A DNA stretch of 48,602 bases, from contig NZ_BAGH01000061.1 of NCBI RefSeq assembly GCF_000308715.1, positions 1-48,602 of the forward strand. Reading direction: 5' to 3'. This DNA comes from Nocardia tenerifensis NBRC 101015. Its GTDB lineage: Bacteria; Actinomycetota; Actinomycetes; Mycobacteriales; Mycobacteriaceae. The translations under genes and the position numbers were made by a program. Below the pieces are notes generated by a model. That model was not told the origin of the DNA. It did not search any database and was given only the letters and a program-made list of their open reading frames with translations. This document shows, in pieces, positions 16,608 to 24,737 of this stretch. The stretch's first letter is position 1. Each line of letters begins with the position of its first letter.

Positions 16608-17600
16608 TCAGCGCGGTCGCTCGAGGATATCCAGTTGGACCAGGGCGAATTCGGGTGCGGGCGCGCCGGTGGTCGCGCCGGGTAGCGGCGAGGCCTCCAG
16701 GTCGGCGACGAGCCAGTCGCCGGTGTCGGTGGCCAGGCGCACGCCGGTCAGCGTCACCCGCTCGGTGCCGGAACGGATGTCGTTGCGGGCGAGCAGGATC
16801 CGTTCCCGATCGGTCGGGTGCGGCACGGTGCGCTCGTCGGTGCCTCGGCCCCAGCGCAAGCCGGGGACCGGCTCGGTGACCCAGCGGATCAGCCGCACCT
16901 GGGCGAGGTCGACGATCGCGAGGTAGAGGTTCGGCTGTGCGCCGCGCAGCAGGTCCAGGGTGGCCGCCTCAACCGACTTGCGCTGCGGCGCAACGCTGTC
17001 CGTCACGTCGACCGCGAGACCGAGCCAGTGGTAACGGTTCTCGTCGGGATTCCTGGCGGCGAGCAACAGCGTGCGCGGGCCGGTCGATGCGCGCACGGTG
17101 GCGATGTCGAGCCACCGGTCGCCCGGCTCGGATCTGGCGAGGGTGGCGACGAGATCGAGTGCGCCGTCGAATCTCTCGATCATCTCGAAGGACTCCGCGC
17201 CGATCCACACGACGCGCTCGTGCTCGAAGTGCGGCCCGAAATCGTAAGGCACGACCTCGATCCGCCTCGCGCGCGCGTCGACGGCGAACGCGGCGACGCC
17301 GACCGGCGGCGGCGGATCGCCGGTGCCCACCCAGAGGCGCACGGCGTGCACCCGACCGCCGGGGCCGTGCAGCGGCGCGACCACGATGCGCAGGCCCGAC
17401 CAGTTGTGCCGGGACTGCGGCAGCTGCTGGTCGATGCTCGCGCCGGTGGTGTAGGCGGTGGCGACCAAGGGCTGTAATCGCGGAGATACCGCGCGCTGGA
17501 ACGACTTCCACTCGCGCGGCGCGGTACCGACCGCCAGCAGCGACCAGGTATCGACGTGTCCGAGCGTCTCGATGAGCAGCCAGCGCCCGAGTATCACCAA
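16608..17600 (-). CDS. Rv3651-like (GAF/PAS-type) protein
   Basis: 330 residues starting at GTG (MVILGRWLLIETLGHVDTWS). The opening W-LLIETLG and the later segment HAVRLWVGTGDPPPPVGVAA resemble the mycobacterial Rv3651-like family (DUF5593), whose members combine PAS-like and GAF-like sensory folds. A middle segment, FGPHFEHERVVWIGAESFEM, and a C-terminal section (LARNDIRSGTERVTLTGVRL) follow. There is no signal peptide or membrane helix, so it is probably cytosolic; ligand and role are unknown. Family assignment is from memory of sequence style. It ends 4 bases from the convergent epimerase gene. Confidence 0.6.
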   Translation of the reverse strand: MVILGRWLLIETLGHVDTWSLLAVGTAPREWKSFQRAVSPRLQPLVATAYTTGASIDQQLPQSRHNWSGLRIVVAPLHGPGGRVHAVRLWVGTGDPPPPVGVAAFAVDARARRIEVVPYDFGPHFEHERVVWIGAESFEMIERFDGALDLVATLARSEPGDRWLDIATVRASTGPRTLLLAARNPDENRYHWLGLAVDVTDSVAPQRKSVEAATLDLLRGAQPNLYLAIVDLAQVRLIRWVTEPVPGLRWGRGTDERTVPHPTDRERILLARNDIRSGTERVTLTGVRLATDTGDWLVADLEASPLPGATTGAPAPEFALVQLDILERPR

Positions 17601-17694
17601 TCCCCCCTCCCGAGTCGAACACTATGCCACGGTCAGGCTGATAGCCAGTGCATATGGTGCCTGATTCGCCCGGTGCGAGCCGCGCGCGGGTCCG

Positions 17695-18525
17695 TTATCG
17701 GGCGAACGCGGCGGCGTGGGCGCGCGCCCACTGCTCGAAGGTGCGCGGCGCGCGTCCGGTGACCTCCCGCACCGTGGGGTACAGCGTCTCTTCGTCGAGC
17801 GTGCCGTCGGCGAAGAAGCTCAGGAAGGCCTCGACGTAGTGCGCGGGCATGGCGGCCGTCAGCTCCGCCCTGGTCTCCTCGGTGCTGAGTCCGTGCGCGA
17901 CGAGCGGGCGGTCGAGAACCGCGGCCAGCACGGCGATTTGGTCCGCGGGCAGGAGCGCCTGGGGGCCGGTCAGCTCCAGCGTCCGGCCGTCGAGGTCGTC
18001 GCCGGTGAGGGCTCGGGCCGCGACCGCGGCGATGTCGGCGGGGTCGATCGCGCCGACCCGGACGTCGGGGAACTGCACCCGCACCACGTCGCCGAGCGCG
18101 AGCTGGGGCAGCCAGCGCAGCGCGTTCGACATGAACGACCGGGGCCGCAGCAAGGTCCAGGCCAGCTCGGATTCGCGCACCGCCTGCTCGGACAGGGTCA
18201 TGTAGCGGGAGACGGCGTTGTCCATGTCCTGCAGCACCGCCGACGCGCTCGACAGCAGCGCGACCCGTTGCACCCCGGCCTTTTTCGCGCGGTCGAGCAG
18301 GTCGGCCTGATTGTCGTAGCCCGGCAGCAGGAACAGGGCTGTCACCCCGTCGAGGGCGTCGGTCAGGGTCTCCGGCCGGTTCAGGTCGCCGGTGACCGCC
18401 TCGACGCCTGCGGGCAGGACTGCGGCGGGATCGCGGACCAGGGCACGGGCCGGCGTACCCGCCGCGCTCAACGCCGCGACCAGCTCGCCGCCGATGGTGC
18501 CGGTGGCACCGGTTACCAGGATCAT
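17695..18525 (-). CDS. NmrA/atypical SDR family NAD(P)-binding protein
   Basis: 276 residues, starting MILVTGATGTIGGELVAALS with the GATGTIGG dinucleotide motif. R33 in RALVRDPA favours NADP(H). It has FLLPGYDNQADLLDRAKKAG, LLSSASAV and LAWTLLRPRSFMSNALRWLP, all typical of NmrA-like or NAD(P)H azoreductase-type proteins. The usual Tyr-x3-Lys pair is absent, as in many regulatory members. GGAGGAGACGAG precedes the ATG. It is divergent from the FMN reductase gene, 44 bases away, which suggests a shared redox theme. Confidence 0.88.
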   Translation of the reverse strand: MILVTGATGTIGGELVAALSAAGTPARALVRDPAAVLPAGVEAVTGDLNRPETLTDALDGVTALFLLPGYDNQADLLDRAKKAGVQRVALLSSASAVLQDMDNAVSRYMTLSEQAVRESELAWTLLRPRSFMSNALRWLPQLALGDVVRVQFPDVRVGAIDPADIAAVAARALTGDDLDGRTLELTGPQALLPADQIAVLAAVLDRPLVAHGLSTEETRAELTAAMPAHYVEAFLSFFADGTLDEETLYPTVREVTGRAPRTFEQWARAHAAAFAR

Positions 18526-18569
18526 CTCGTCTCCTCCGAACCGTGTTGCCCGCGCGTTAAGCTCACGCG

Positions 18570-19130
18570 GTGGATACCCCGTTGCGACTCGAGGTCATCG
18601 TGGCCAGCGTGCGTCCGGAGCGGTTCGCCCCGGTGGTTGCCGATTGGTTCCTGCGCACCTTACGCGCGCACGGCGAATTCGACACGGGCGTTATCGATTT
18701 GATCGATACCCCGCTCCCCGCCGATCTCACCGAGACCCCCGCCGCCGCCGACTTCCGAGCCAGGCTGGCCGCCGCCGACGCCTTCGCCGTGGTCACCTCC
18801 GAGTACAACCACGGATATCCGGCGGCCTTGAAAACCGCCTTCGACACCGCGAAACACGAATGGCGCGCCAAGCCCATAGGTTTCGTCTCCTACGGCGGAC
18901 TGTCCGGCGGTCTGCGCGCCGTGGAACAGCTCCGTCAGGTCGTCGCCGAGATCCACATGGTCTCGATCCGCGAAACCATCAGCTTCCACCAGGCGAAGAA
19001 GCGATTCGACGCGGCGGGGGAGACCCAGGACGGCGCGGCCATCGACGCCGCAGAGCGCATGCTGCGCCAATTGGCTTGGTGGGCAAGGACTCTGCGCGCC
19101 GCAAGGGCGACCGACCCGTACCCGGGCTAG
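18570..19130 (+). CDS. NADPH-dependent FMN reductase family protein
   Basis: 186 residues of flavodoxin-like fold starting at GTG (MDTPLRLEVIVASVRPERFA). The flavin-phosphate loop is VASVRPERFAPVVADWFL, and the second loop VVTSEYNHGYPAALKTAFD matches the family motif PEYNxxxPxxLKNAxD. GFVSYGGLSGGLRAVEQLRQ follows. It would reduce FMN or a quinone with NAD(P)H. TAAGCT lies 6 bases before the GTG with no ribosome site, so the message may be leaderless. Its stop codon shares the bases CTAG with the stop of the convergent eccE. Confidence 0.9.
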   Translation: MDTPLRLEVIVASVRPERFAPVVADWFLRTLRAHGEFDTGVIDLIDTPLPADLTETPAAADFRARLAAADAFAVVTSEYNHGYPAALKTAFDTAKHEWRAKPIGFVSYGGLSGGLRAVEQLRQVVAEIHMVSIRETISFHQAKKRFDAAGETQDGAAIDAAERMLRQLAWWARTLRAARATDPYPG

Positions 19131-20779
19131 CCGGGGGCGCCGACCGGGGCGCCGCGGCGGCCGCGGGGGTGGCCGATGTAGGTGGCCTCGCGGGGGATGG
19201 AGACCAGGGTGAGGTCGACCTGGGCGGTACCGGTGCGCAGGATGACGTGGTTGCCGATCGCGCCGGGCTGATGGATGGACAGGTCGGGGCGGGTGGCGGG
19301 CCAGCCCATCGGGTCGCCGGTGACGTAGATCGTGGTCACGCCGGCGTGCGGGGCGGGTGCGAGGACGCCGTCCACCACCGTCGCGGTGAAACCCGCGTCG
19401 GACTGGTGGGTTTCGACCGCGAGCGTGAGCCGCTCGGGGTTGCCGATGGTGGTGACCAGGTTCTCCCAGGCGTGCGCGCGATCGGTGCGAATGAGGATGC
19501 GCTCGCCGACCGCCAGCGCGCGGAACACCAATTGCTGTGCGAGATAAAGCTCTCCGGCGACGTAGACGGTCGAGATGCCCGCGCCGACGATGCGGACCGC
19601 GACGCCGTTGCCCTCGTCGTCGGAGCCGATCAGCTGGCCGCAGCCCGACGACGGCAGGTGCAGCGCGTCGATCACATCGATCGGGTACTCGCTCATCGGG
19701 ACGGTGTCGTCCACGCCCGGCACGGCCAGCGGCAGGTGCGCGAGCAGCCCGTCGCGGTGCCTGCCGTTCATCGACACCATGCCCGCGAGTTTGTTGCGCT
19801 CCGGCAGTTCCCGCGCGGTCAGCCGCCAGGCGGCGCCGATGCTCACCGACTCCGCCGAGCTGCCGGGGCGCAGGCGCACCGCCACCGTGGTGCCGCGCGA
19901 GGGCGCCACCCACAGCTGCGCGAGCAGGTCCGAGCCGAGCCGCCGCGGGTCGACGGCCATGCCGATGTTCACGCTGTTGCCGATTTCGGCGTAGCGCCAA
20001 CGATGTTCGAGGGTGCGCGGATCGAAACCGCTGGTGATCTGCAGGACCGCCTTGCGGATCTCCGGCGCGGTGAGGATGCGCGCGTTGCAGTCCGCGTCCT
20101 CGAGCGCGCGCATGATGCGCTGGGTCGCGATGGTGACCGCGCGCGAGGCGCCCTCCGCCCCGCCGCCGCGCCGCGCCGCCGCCTCCGGGCAGGCCACCGC
20201 GTCGAAGCTGATCGCCAGCCACACGGTCCGGTGCGCGGTGGCGGGCAGCGGACCGAGCAGCGACTCGTAGATCTTGCCCGCGGGCGTGCCCGACCGGCTG
20301 CGGTGTCCGTGGCTGACGATATCGATGCCGCTGAGCAGAATGTCGTGCTGGTTCAGGCATTTCGCGAGTTCCGGCAGCGGAAGCAGGTGCGAGGCGTGCA
20401 CCGTGTTGCGGGCGATCCTGGTCAGCCCGCCGGGCGGGGCCAGCACCTCGACGACCGTGACGACCCGGCTGCCCTCCCAGTACAGCCCCAACGAGCGCCC
20501 GTCGGCGCCGCGGAAGTCGACGGTCTGGCCGATCGTGTACTCGCGCTTGGTGAGGTAGCGCCACCAGGTGGCGACCCAGTCCAGCACCGTGCGTTTGGCG
20601 ATGGGGATCAGCGGAATCAGCGCGACGACGACGCCCACCCCGAGCGCGATCAACGGGCGCAGCCCGACGAACAGCACCGCCATACCCGCGATAAAGCCGA
20701 TGACCTGCGCAATCAGCAGATTCTGCAGCGAGATTCGGCCAAAGAGCGGCCGTGGTCCCGCCCCGGCAGGTTCCGCCAT
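19127..20779 (-). CDS. eccE: Type VII secretion protein EccE
   Basis: 550 residues from ATG 20779 (MAEPAGAGPRPLFGRISLQN). Two membrane helices (about 22-45 and 46-66: LLIAQVIGFIAGMAVLFVGL, LIALGVGVVVALIPLIPI) are followed by a large cytosolic part, the EccE layout. The segment YTIGQTVDFRGADGRSLGLY and the later IRKAVLQITSGFDPRTLEHR fit the family. EccE lines the periphery of the EccB-C-D-E membrane complex. It is divergent from eccB by 112 bases. M. tuberculosis ESX-4 lacks eccE, while ESX-4 of some other mycobacteria and Nocardia keep it. A longer reading start (21001) overlaps eccB and is rejected. Confidence 0.88.
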   Translation of the reverse strand: MAEPAGAGPRPLFGRISLQNLLIAQVIGFIAGMAVLFVGLRPLIALGVGVVVALIPLIPIAKRTVLDWVATWWRYLTKREYTIGQTVDFRGADGRSLGLYWEGSRVVTVVEVLAPPGGLTRIARNTVHASHLLPLPELAKCLNQHDILLSGIDIVSHGHRSRSGTPAGKIYESLLGPLPATAHRTVWLAISFDAVACPEAAARRGGGAEGASRAVTIATQRIMRALEDADCNARILTAPEIRKAVLQITSGFDPRTLEHRWRYAEIGNSVNIGMAVDPRRLGSDLLAQLWVAPSRGTTVAVRLRPGSSAESVSIGAAWRLTARELPERNKLAGMVSMNGRHRDGLLAHLPLAVPGVDDTVPMSEYPIDVIDALHLPSSGCGQLIGSDDEGNGVAVRIVGAGISTVYVAGELYLAQQLVFRALAVGERILIRTDRAHAWENLVTTIGNPERLTLAVETHQSDAGFTATVVDGVLAPAPHAGVTTIYVTGDPMGWPATRPDLSIHQPGAIGNHVILRTGTAQVDLTLVSIPREATYIGHPRGRRGAPVGAPG

Positions 20780-20891
20780 CGTCGTCCCCCAAGTACCCGG
20801 TGTCGGCCGATTTGTCGTGGCCGAGCTGAACAAGAGTCCTCGGGAACTGTACTGTGTTGCGCGAACGTGAGCACTGTTCGGGGGAGGAATA

Positions 20892-22379
20892 ATGCCTTCA
20901 AAACCCACCACTAGGTGGCAGGTCAGCGGGTACCGCTTCCTGGTTCGGCGAATGGAGCACGCCCTGGTTCGCCGGGACGTGCGGATGCTGCACGATCCCA
21001 TGCGCTCGCAGTCGCGGGCCTACGCGGCCGGGCTCGTCCTGGCGGTCGTCGTGCTGGCCGGCTGCGGTGTGCTCGCGCTGCTGCGCCCGCAGGACAAGAT
21101 CGGCGACAACAAGATCCTGATCGGCAAGGAGTCCGGCGGGGTCTACGTGCAGCTCGACAATGTCGTGTACCCCACCCTGAACCTCGCCTCCGCCCGGCTC
21201 GCCGCCGGTGACGCCGTCAAGCCCGCGATCGTCAAGGACTCCGAACTCGGCAGGAAGCCGCGCGGGCAGCTGATCGGCATTCCCGGCGCACCGACCTCGC
21301 TGGTTTTCGACAAGTCGGGCAAGGGCCGGCCGTGGACCGTCTGCGATTCGCTGAAGACCGACGGCAGCGACGATCGCACCTCCTCGGTGCTGATCGGCGA
21401 CCTCGAACTCGGCGACAAAGCGTCGGCAATGGGCAAGGACAGCGCGCTGCTGGTGAAGGGCAAGAGCGCCACCTACCTGGTGTGGAACAACACGCGGGCG
21501 CGCGTCGACATGAACGACCCCTCGGTCACCGTTCCGTTGAAGATTCGCGGCGCGACCCCGCGGCCCATCAGCGAGGGGCTGCTGAACGCCATTCCCGAGG
21601 TGAACCCGATCGTGCCGCCGAAGATCGACGATCCGGGCGGGACCCCCGCCTACCCGATCAACAATCTGAAGATCGGCACGGTGGTCCAGATCGCCGGCAA
21701 GGACGATCAGAACTCGGTGATCCTGCGCGACGGCCTGCAACCGATCAGCCCGCTGACCGCCGCCATCATCCGCAGCTCGCAGCCGAATCCCGACCACGGC
21801 ACGGCCATCGGCGAGTTCGAGGCGGCCCGCGCGCAGCCGTCGCGGACGTTGAAGGTCGACACCTACCCGGACGTCGCGCCCGCGATCATCCAGACGAGCG
21901 CGCGTCCGGTGAGCTGCCTGTCGTGGAAGCCGATCAGCGGTGCGGCCGGCAACTCCGACGTCGCCGTGCGGGCCGAACTCGCCGTCATCGACGCCACCGA
22001 CCTGCCGATGCCCAAGAGCGCCAAGCTCGTTCCGCTCGCGCAGGCCGACGGCAAGGGCGACAACGTCGACTCGGTGTACTTCAAGCCCGGCTCCGGCGCG
22101 TTCATCCAGACCACCGGCATCGAACCCGACAGCCGCCGCAAGGACAGCCTGTTCTACGTGTCCGACACCGGTGTTCGCTACGGCATCAAGAACAACGACT
22201 CCGCCAAGGCGCTCGGGATGGACCTCGAGGGCGGGGTGACGCCCGAACCCGCGCCGTACCCGATCGCGGGCCTGCTCGCCGGCGGGCCGACCATGGGGCG
22301 CGAGGAAGCGATGGTCGCCCACGACGGCATCGCGCCTGACCCCAGCCCCGCCAAGCAGCCGGTCGCTTCGTCGAAGTAG
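20892..22379 (+). CDS. eccB: Type VII secretion protein EccB
   Basis: 495 residues. The N-terminus MPSKPTTRWQVSGYRFLVRR, MEHALVRRDVRMLHDPMRSQ is the family signature, followed by a single membrane helix (about 46-65, GLVLAVVVLAGCGVLALL). A large extracytoplasmic domain has the repeat-type motif GKESGGVYVQLDNVVYPTLN and a pair of cysteines (WTVCDSL near residue 153, PVSCLSW near 341) that are disulfide-bonded in known EccB. EccB forms the periplasmic face of the ESX complex. GGGGAGGA precedes the ATG. A perfect terminator follows the stop, so it is a single-gene unit here. Confidence 0.95.
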   Translation: MPSKPTTRWQVSGYRFLVRRMEHALVRRDVRMLHDPMRSQSRAYAAGLVLAVVVLAGCGVLALLRPQDKIGDNKILIGKESGGVYVQLDNVVYPTLNLASARLAAGDAVKPAIVKDSELGRKPRGQLIGIPGAPTSLVFDKSGKGRPWTVCDSLKTDGSDDRTSSVLIGDLELGDKASAMGKDSALLVKGKSATYLVWNNTRARVDMNDPSVTVPLKIRGATPRPISEGLLNAIPEVNPIVPPKIDDPGGTPAYPINNLKIGTVVQIAGKDDQNSVILRDGLQPISPLTAAIIRSSQPNPDHGTAIGEFEAARAQPSRTLKVDTYPDVAPAIIQTSARPVSCLSWKPISGAAGNSDVAVRAELAVIDATDLPMPKSAKLVPLAQADGKGDNVDSVYFKPGSGAFIQTTGIEPDSRRKDSLFYVSDTGVRYGIKNNDSAKALGMDLEGGVTPEPAPYPIAGLLAGGPTMGREEAMVAHDGIAPDPSPAKQPVASSK

Positions 22380-22393
22380 TCCACCGAGCACGG

Positions 22394-22432
22394 CGATGGC
22401 CGCCCAGTTCGAATCGAGCTGGGCGGCCATCG
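22394..22432 (+). terminator. Rho-independent terminator after eccB
   Basis: CGATGGCCGCCCAG (22394-22407) pairs perfectly with CTGGGCGGCCATCG (22419-22432) around an 11-base loop, followed by TTTT. It probably also serves the convergent small secreted-protein gene. Confidence 0.85.
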
Positions 22433-22446
22433 TTTTCAGCGGGGTG

Positions 22447-22749
22447 TCAGCCCCACCAGCCCGTGTACCAACCGCTGGGTGCGCTCGGATCGCCATAGCC
22501 TTCCCCCGTGTAAGGAATGCAGTCGTAGACGCCCGGGTAGCCGGCGTTGCGCAGCTGGTTCTGCTTGGCGAGGCACTGGTTCGGCAGTGTGTACGCCCAG
22601 TCCTCGGCATTCGGCCCGGAGTTGTAGTAGATCGCGGCCCCATCCGGACCCAGGAACGCCGGCGAGGCGTTGGCCTCGGTCACGGCCAGCGACCCCAACG
22701 CCCCGACCATCGCGGCAACATAGGCGGCCTTCAACACAGACTTCGTCAT
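22447..22749 (-). CDS. Small secreted protein with two cysteines, unknown function
   Basis: 100 residues. A classical signal peptide (MTKSVLKAAYVAAMVGALGS, with likely cleavage after ANA or ASA near residue 29) leads to a mature part of about 70 residues rich in Gly, Tyr, Trp and Asn (LGPDGAAIYYNSGPNAEDWA, ending SGWYTGWWG). The two mature cysteines (NQCLAKQ and VYDCIPY, 17 residues apart) could form a disulfide. GGGAGGGAAAT precedes the ATG. I do not recognise the family. The gene is one of three small secreted two-cysteine proteins in the insertion between eccB and mycP. Confidence 0.75.
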   Translation of the reverse strand: MTKSVLKAAYVAAMVGALGSLAVTEANASPAFLGPDGAAIYYNSGPNAEDWAYTLPNQCLAKQNQLRNAGYPGVYDCIPYTGEGYGDPSAPSGWYTGWWG

Positions 22750-22786
22750 ATTTCCCTCCCAACGACGCGCCTGATGCGGTCGTCAA

Positions 22787-23626
22787 CTACTTCGACGCGG
22801 GAGGTCGCCGTTCGGTTCCGTCGATCTTGTGATCGCCGAAATCCATTGCCGCCCACTGACGGTCGTCGGTGCGCAGCGCCGCCACCTCGGCGCGCAAGGC
22901 TTTGATCTCGTCGACCAGCACGCCGATCTCCCGGTCGGCGCGATCGGTGGATTGCTCGACGGTCTTCAGTTGATCGATCACCCAGCTGGTCGTGGTGCCG
23001 ATGGCGAAGGAGATCAGGCCGATGCCGAACGTCATCAGGACCAGTGAGATCAGCCTGCCTTCGATAGTCACGGGATAGACATCGCCGTAGCCGACGGTGG
23101 TCACCGAGACCGCGGACCACCACAGTGCGTCGCCGAAGTTCAACACCTTCGTCCCCTCCGCGCCGTGTTCCGCGTCGAAAAAGGCCAGGGCGCACAGGAA
23201 TAGAATCAGTACCGAGCTGGTCCCGACGAACACCGACAGGCGGGTCCGGTGGGTCAGGGTATGGCGGTTCAGCGTGCCGATCACCAGCACCGCCGCCCGC
23301 ACCAGCCGCAACGGGCGAAACGGCGGAACGAGCACGATCAACAACTCCAGCGGATGAGTCCGCAGGAAATCCCGACGCCGAGTGGACAACCCGAACCGCA
23401 CCACGAAATCCGCCGCGAACAACCCCCAGATCGCCACATCCACCCGCTCCAGCCACGCGTCCAACCGCGGCGAAGCGCCGGTGTCGAGCACGAACCAGGC
23501 ATAGACGCCGAGAAAGAGGACTGCCAGCACGCCCATCGGCACCCCGGTCGCCCGCTCCCACGCCTGGCGGCGGCTCAGCCCGTGCGCAGCGGGCGTCGTA
23601 CTAGCTACTCGTTCATCTTCCGACAT
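22787..23626 (-). CDS. Voltage-gated-type potassium channel
   Basis: 279 residues from ATG 23626 (an ATG 15 bases upstream is possible). There are six hydrophobic segments: MGVLAVLFLGVYAWFVL, VAIWGLFAADFVVRFGL, LELLIVLVPPF, the arginine-bearing S4-like RPLRLVRAAVLVIGTLNRH, LSVFVGTSSVLILFLCALAF, then the pore WWSAVSVTTVGYGDVYPVT with the K+ selectivity filter at about 177-182, and the last helix. The C-terminal cytosolic tail (about 220-262, EIGVLVDEIKALRAEVAALR) looks like a coiled coil for assembly. It would set K+ permeability of the cytoplasmic membrane. Nothing in known ESX biology predicts it here. Confidence 0.92.
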   Translation of the reverse strand: MSEDERVASTTPAAHGLSRRQAWERATGVPMGVLAVLFLGVYAWFVLDTGASPRLDAWLERVDVAIWGLFAADFVVRFGLSTRRRDFLRTHPLELLIVLVPPFRPLRLVRAAVLVIGTLNRHTLTHRTRLSVFVGTSSVLILFLCALAFFDAEHGAEGTKVLNFGDALWWSAVSVTTVGYGDVYPVTIEGRLISLVLMTFGIGLISFAIGTTTSWVIDQLKTVEQSTDRADREIGVLVDEIKALRAEVAALRTDDRQWAAMDFGDHKIDGTERRPPASK

Positions 23627-23951
23627 GGGCACTACCTGCATTGATCAACTCCGGCACCCTGTGTACCGCAGTCTGCCGTGCGAACGCTACATGCGCCTCG
23701 GTGCTTCCCGGACGGCTTGCGTGAGTCGCCGAGCCCAGCCATCGGCCACAGCGACAACGTCCGCCTCCTCGATTCGATCGAGAAAATTCTCGAAACGGGG
23801 GAACCGATCGTGATCTTGGTGCGTCAAAGCAAGTGTCAGAACAAGTTTCGGGTGGGGGGATGACGCGTCAGTGCTGCTCAGGCGGCCTGCCGTCGAGATC
23901 TCAGCCGAGTCCCGGACGAATGCTCGTCCGGGAGACAGAAGAGGGGAAACA
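23627..23951. other. Intergenic stretch with palindromes upstream of a small secreted-protein gene
   Basis: No gene is convincing in this 325-base gap. It contains the perfect palindrome TCGAGAAAATTCTCGA (23778-23793), a candidate protein-binding site, and the stem CCCGGACGA-ATGC-TCGTCCGGG (23911-23932, nine pairs). The stem lies in the leader about 20 bases before the ATG at 23952 and could influence its translation or mRNA stability. Confidence 0.5.
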
Positions 23952-24224
23952 ATGAAGAACACCTTGAAGGCGATCGCCTCCGCCTCCGTGCTCGCCGCCG
24001 CCGTCAGCGGCATCGGCGTGCTGAGCGCGGGCGCCGCGCATGCCTCGGGCATGTCCTACGACCAGTGCCTGAACGAAGCCGCGAGCCGGCAGGCAGCCTG
24101 GGAGGCCAGCCAAGATCCCACCGCCACCCACGCCACCTTCGCCCAGTACTCCTGCGTCCCCGCCGGCGTAGACACGAGCGGCAACCAGCTGTACGAGGTC
24201 ACCTACACGTACAAGGACATCTGA
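23952..24224 (+). CDS. Small secreted protein, paralogue 1, unknown function
   Basis: 90 residues. The signal peptide (MKNTLKAIASASVLAAAVSG, cleavage near AHA-SG at about 32) is followed by a mature region of about 58 residues. It aligns with the product of the next gene: [ML][ST]Y-x2-C, then x-DP-x2-THA, a second C, and GN-x-LY. The two cysteines probably pair. AGAGGGGAAAC precedes the ATG. Family unknown; the pair looks like a tandem duplication of a small secreted factor. A 14-pair terminator follows. Confidence 0.75.
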   Translation: MKNTLKAIASASVLAAAVSGIGVLSAGAAHASGMSYDQCLNEAASRQAAWEASQDPTATHATFAQYSCVPAGVDTSGNQLYEVTYTYKDI

Positions 24225-24276
24225 TCGGCCCTCGAGTCCGATAGATCGAGCGGGTAGTAAATCGACCCGCTCATTA

Positions 24277-24314
24277 GGGCTGACTGCCACCAAGTGCCTC
24301 GTGGCAGTCAGCCC
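24277..24314 (+). terminator. Strong terminator between the two paralogous small genes
   Basis: GGGCTGACTGCCAC (24277-24290) pairs perfectly with GTGGCAGTCAGCCC (24301-24314) around a 10-base loop. A smaller hairpin, GAGCGGGT (24248-24255) with ACCCGCTC (24265-24272), stands just before it. The second paralogue therefore needs its own promoter in 24315-24364. Confidence 0.75.
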
Positions 24315-24364
24315 GACTTCCGTAGAGAAGTAGTCGCCCCAATATTTGAAATGAAGTAGGACAT

Positions 24365-24652
24365 ATGAAGCACACCCGAAAAGTGTTGGCATCCCTCTCT
24401 GTAATCGCTTCGGCACTCGGACTTGCGGGAGGGTTTGGGGCCGGGATGGCCTCGGCGCACCCGTCAGACGTCACCGGTTTGACGTACGCGGATTGCGAAA
24501 ATCTTGCGGCGCAAGAGAACGACCGGCTCAACCGGCAGAGTGACCCGAACCAGACTCATGCTTCCTGGTGGAAATTTGTATGTGTGAGTGATGGAAATGA
24601 TGGCAACGGGAACCCTCTATACAAAATGACCTTGAGCGGTAGCTTCGTTTAG
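24365..24652 (+). CDS. Small secreted protein, paralogue 2, unknown function
   Basis: 95 residues. The signal peptide (MKHTRKVLASLSVIASALGL, cleavage near ASA-HP at about 32) leads to a mature region LTYADCENLAAQ...SDPNQTHASWWKFVC...GNGNPLYKM that matches paralogue 1 at both cysteines, the DP-x2-THA motif and GN-x-LY. AAGTAGGACAT precedes the ATG. Its base composition is clearly less GC-rich, and its codon choice more relaxed, than the flanking genes, which may reflect recent transfer or weak selection. Function unknown. Confidence 0.75.
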   Translation: MKHTRKVLASLSVIASALGLAGGFGAGMASAHPSDVTGLTYADCENLAAQENDRLNRQSDPNQTHASWWKFVCVSDGNDGNGNPLYKMTLSGSFV

Positions 24653-24679
24653 CTAGTGCTCACAAAACGGCAGATTGTT

Positions 24680-24714
24680 CAGTGGGTCTCGGCCATGACG
24701 GCCGAGACCCACTG
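24680..24714. terminator. Bidirectional terminator between the small secreted gene and mycP
   Basis: CAGTGGGTCTCGGCC (24680-24694) pairs perfectly over 15 bases with GGCCGAGACCCACTG (24700-24714) around a five-base loop. The genes on both sides converge on it. Confidence 0.85.
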
Positions 24715-24737
24715 TGGTTTCACCGAACATCCCGGTG

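Noticed and set aside
20898..22643. 581-codon minus-strand frame opposite eccB
   Set aside because: Antisense to a textbook EccB; no domain features.
24315..24364. AATATTT-type promoter before the second small secreted gene
   Set aside because: An A/T-rich patch is present but no -35/-10 pair with proper spacing could be defended.
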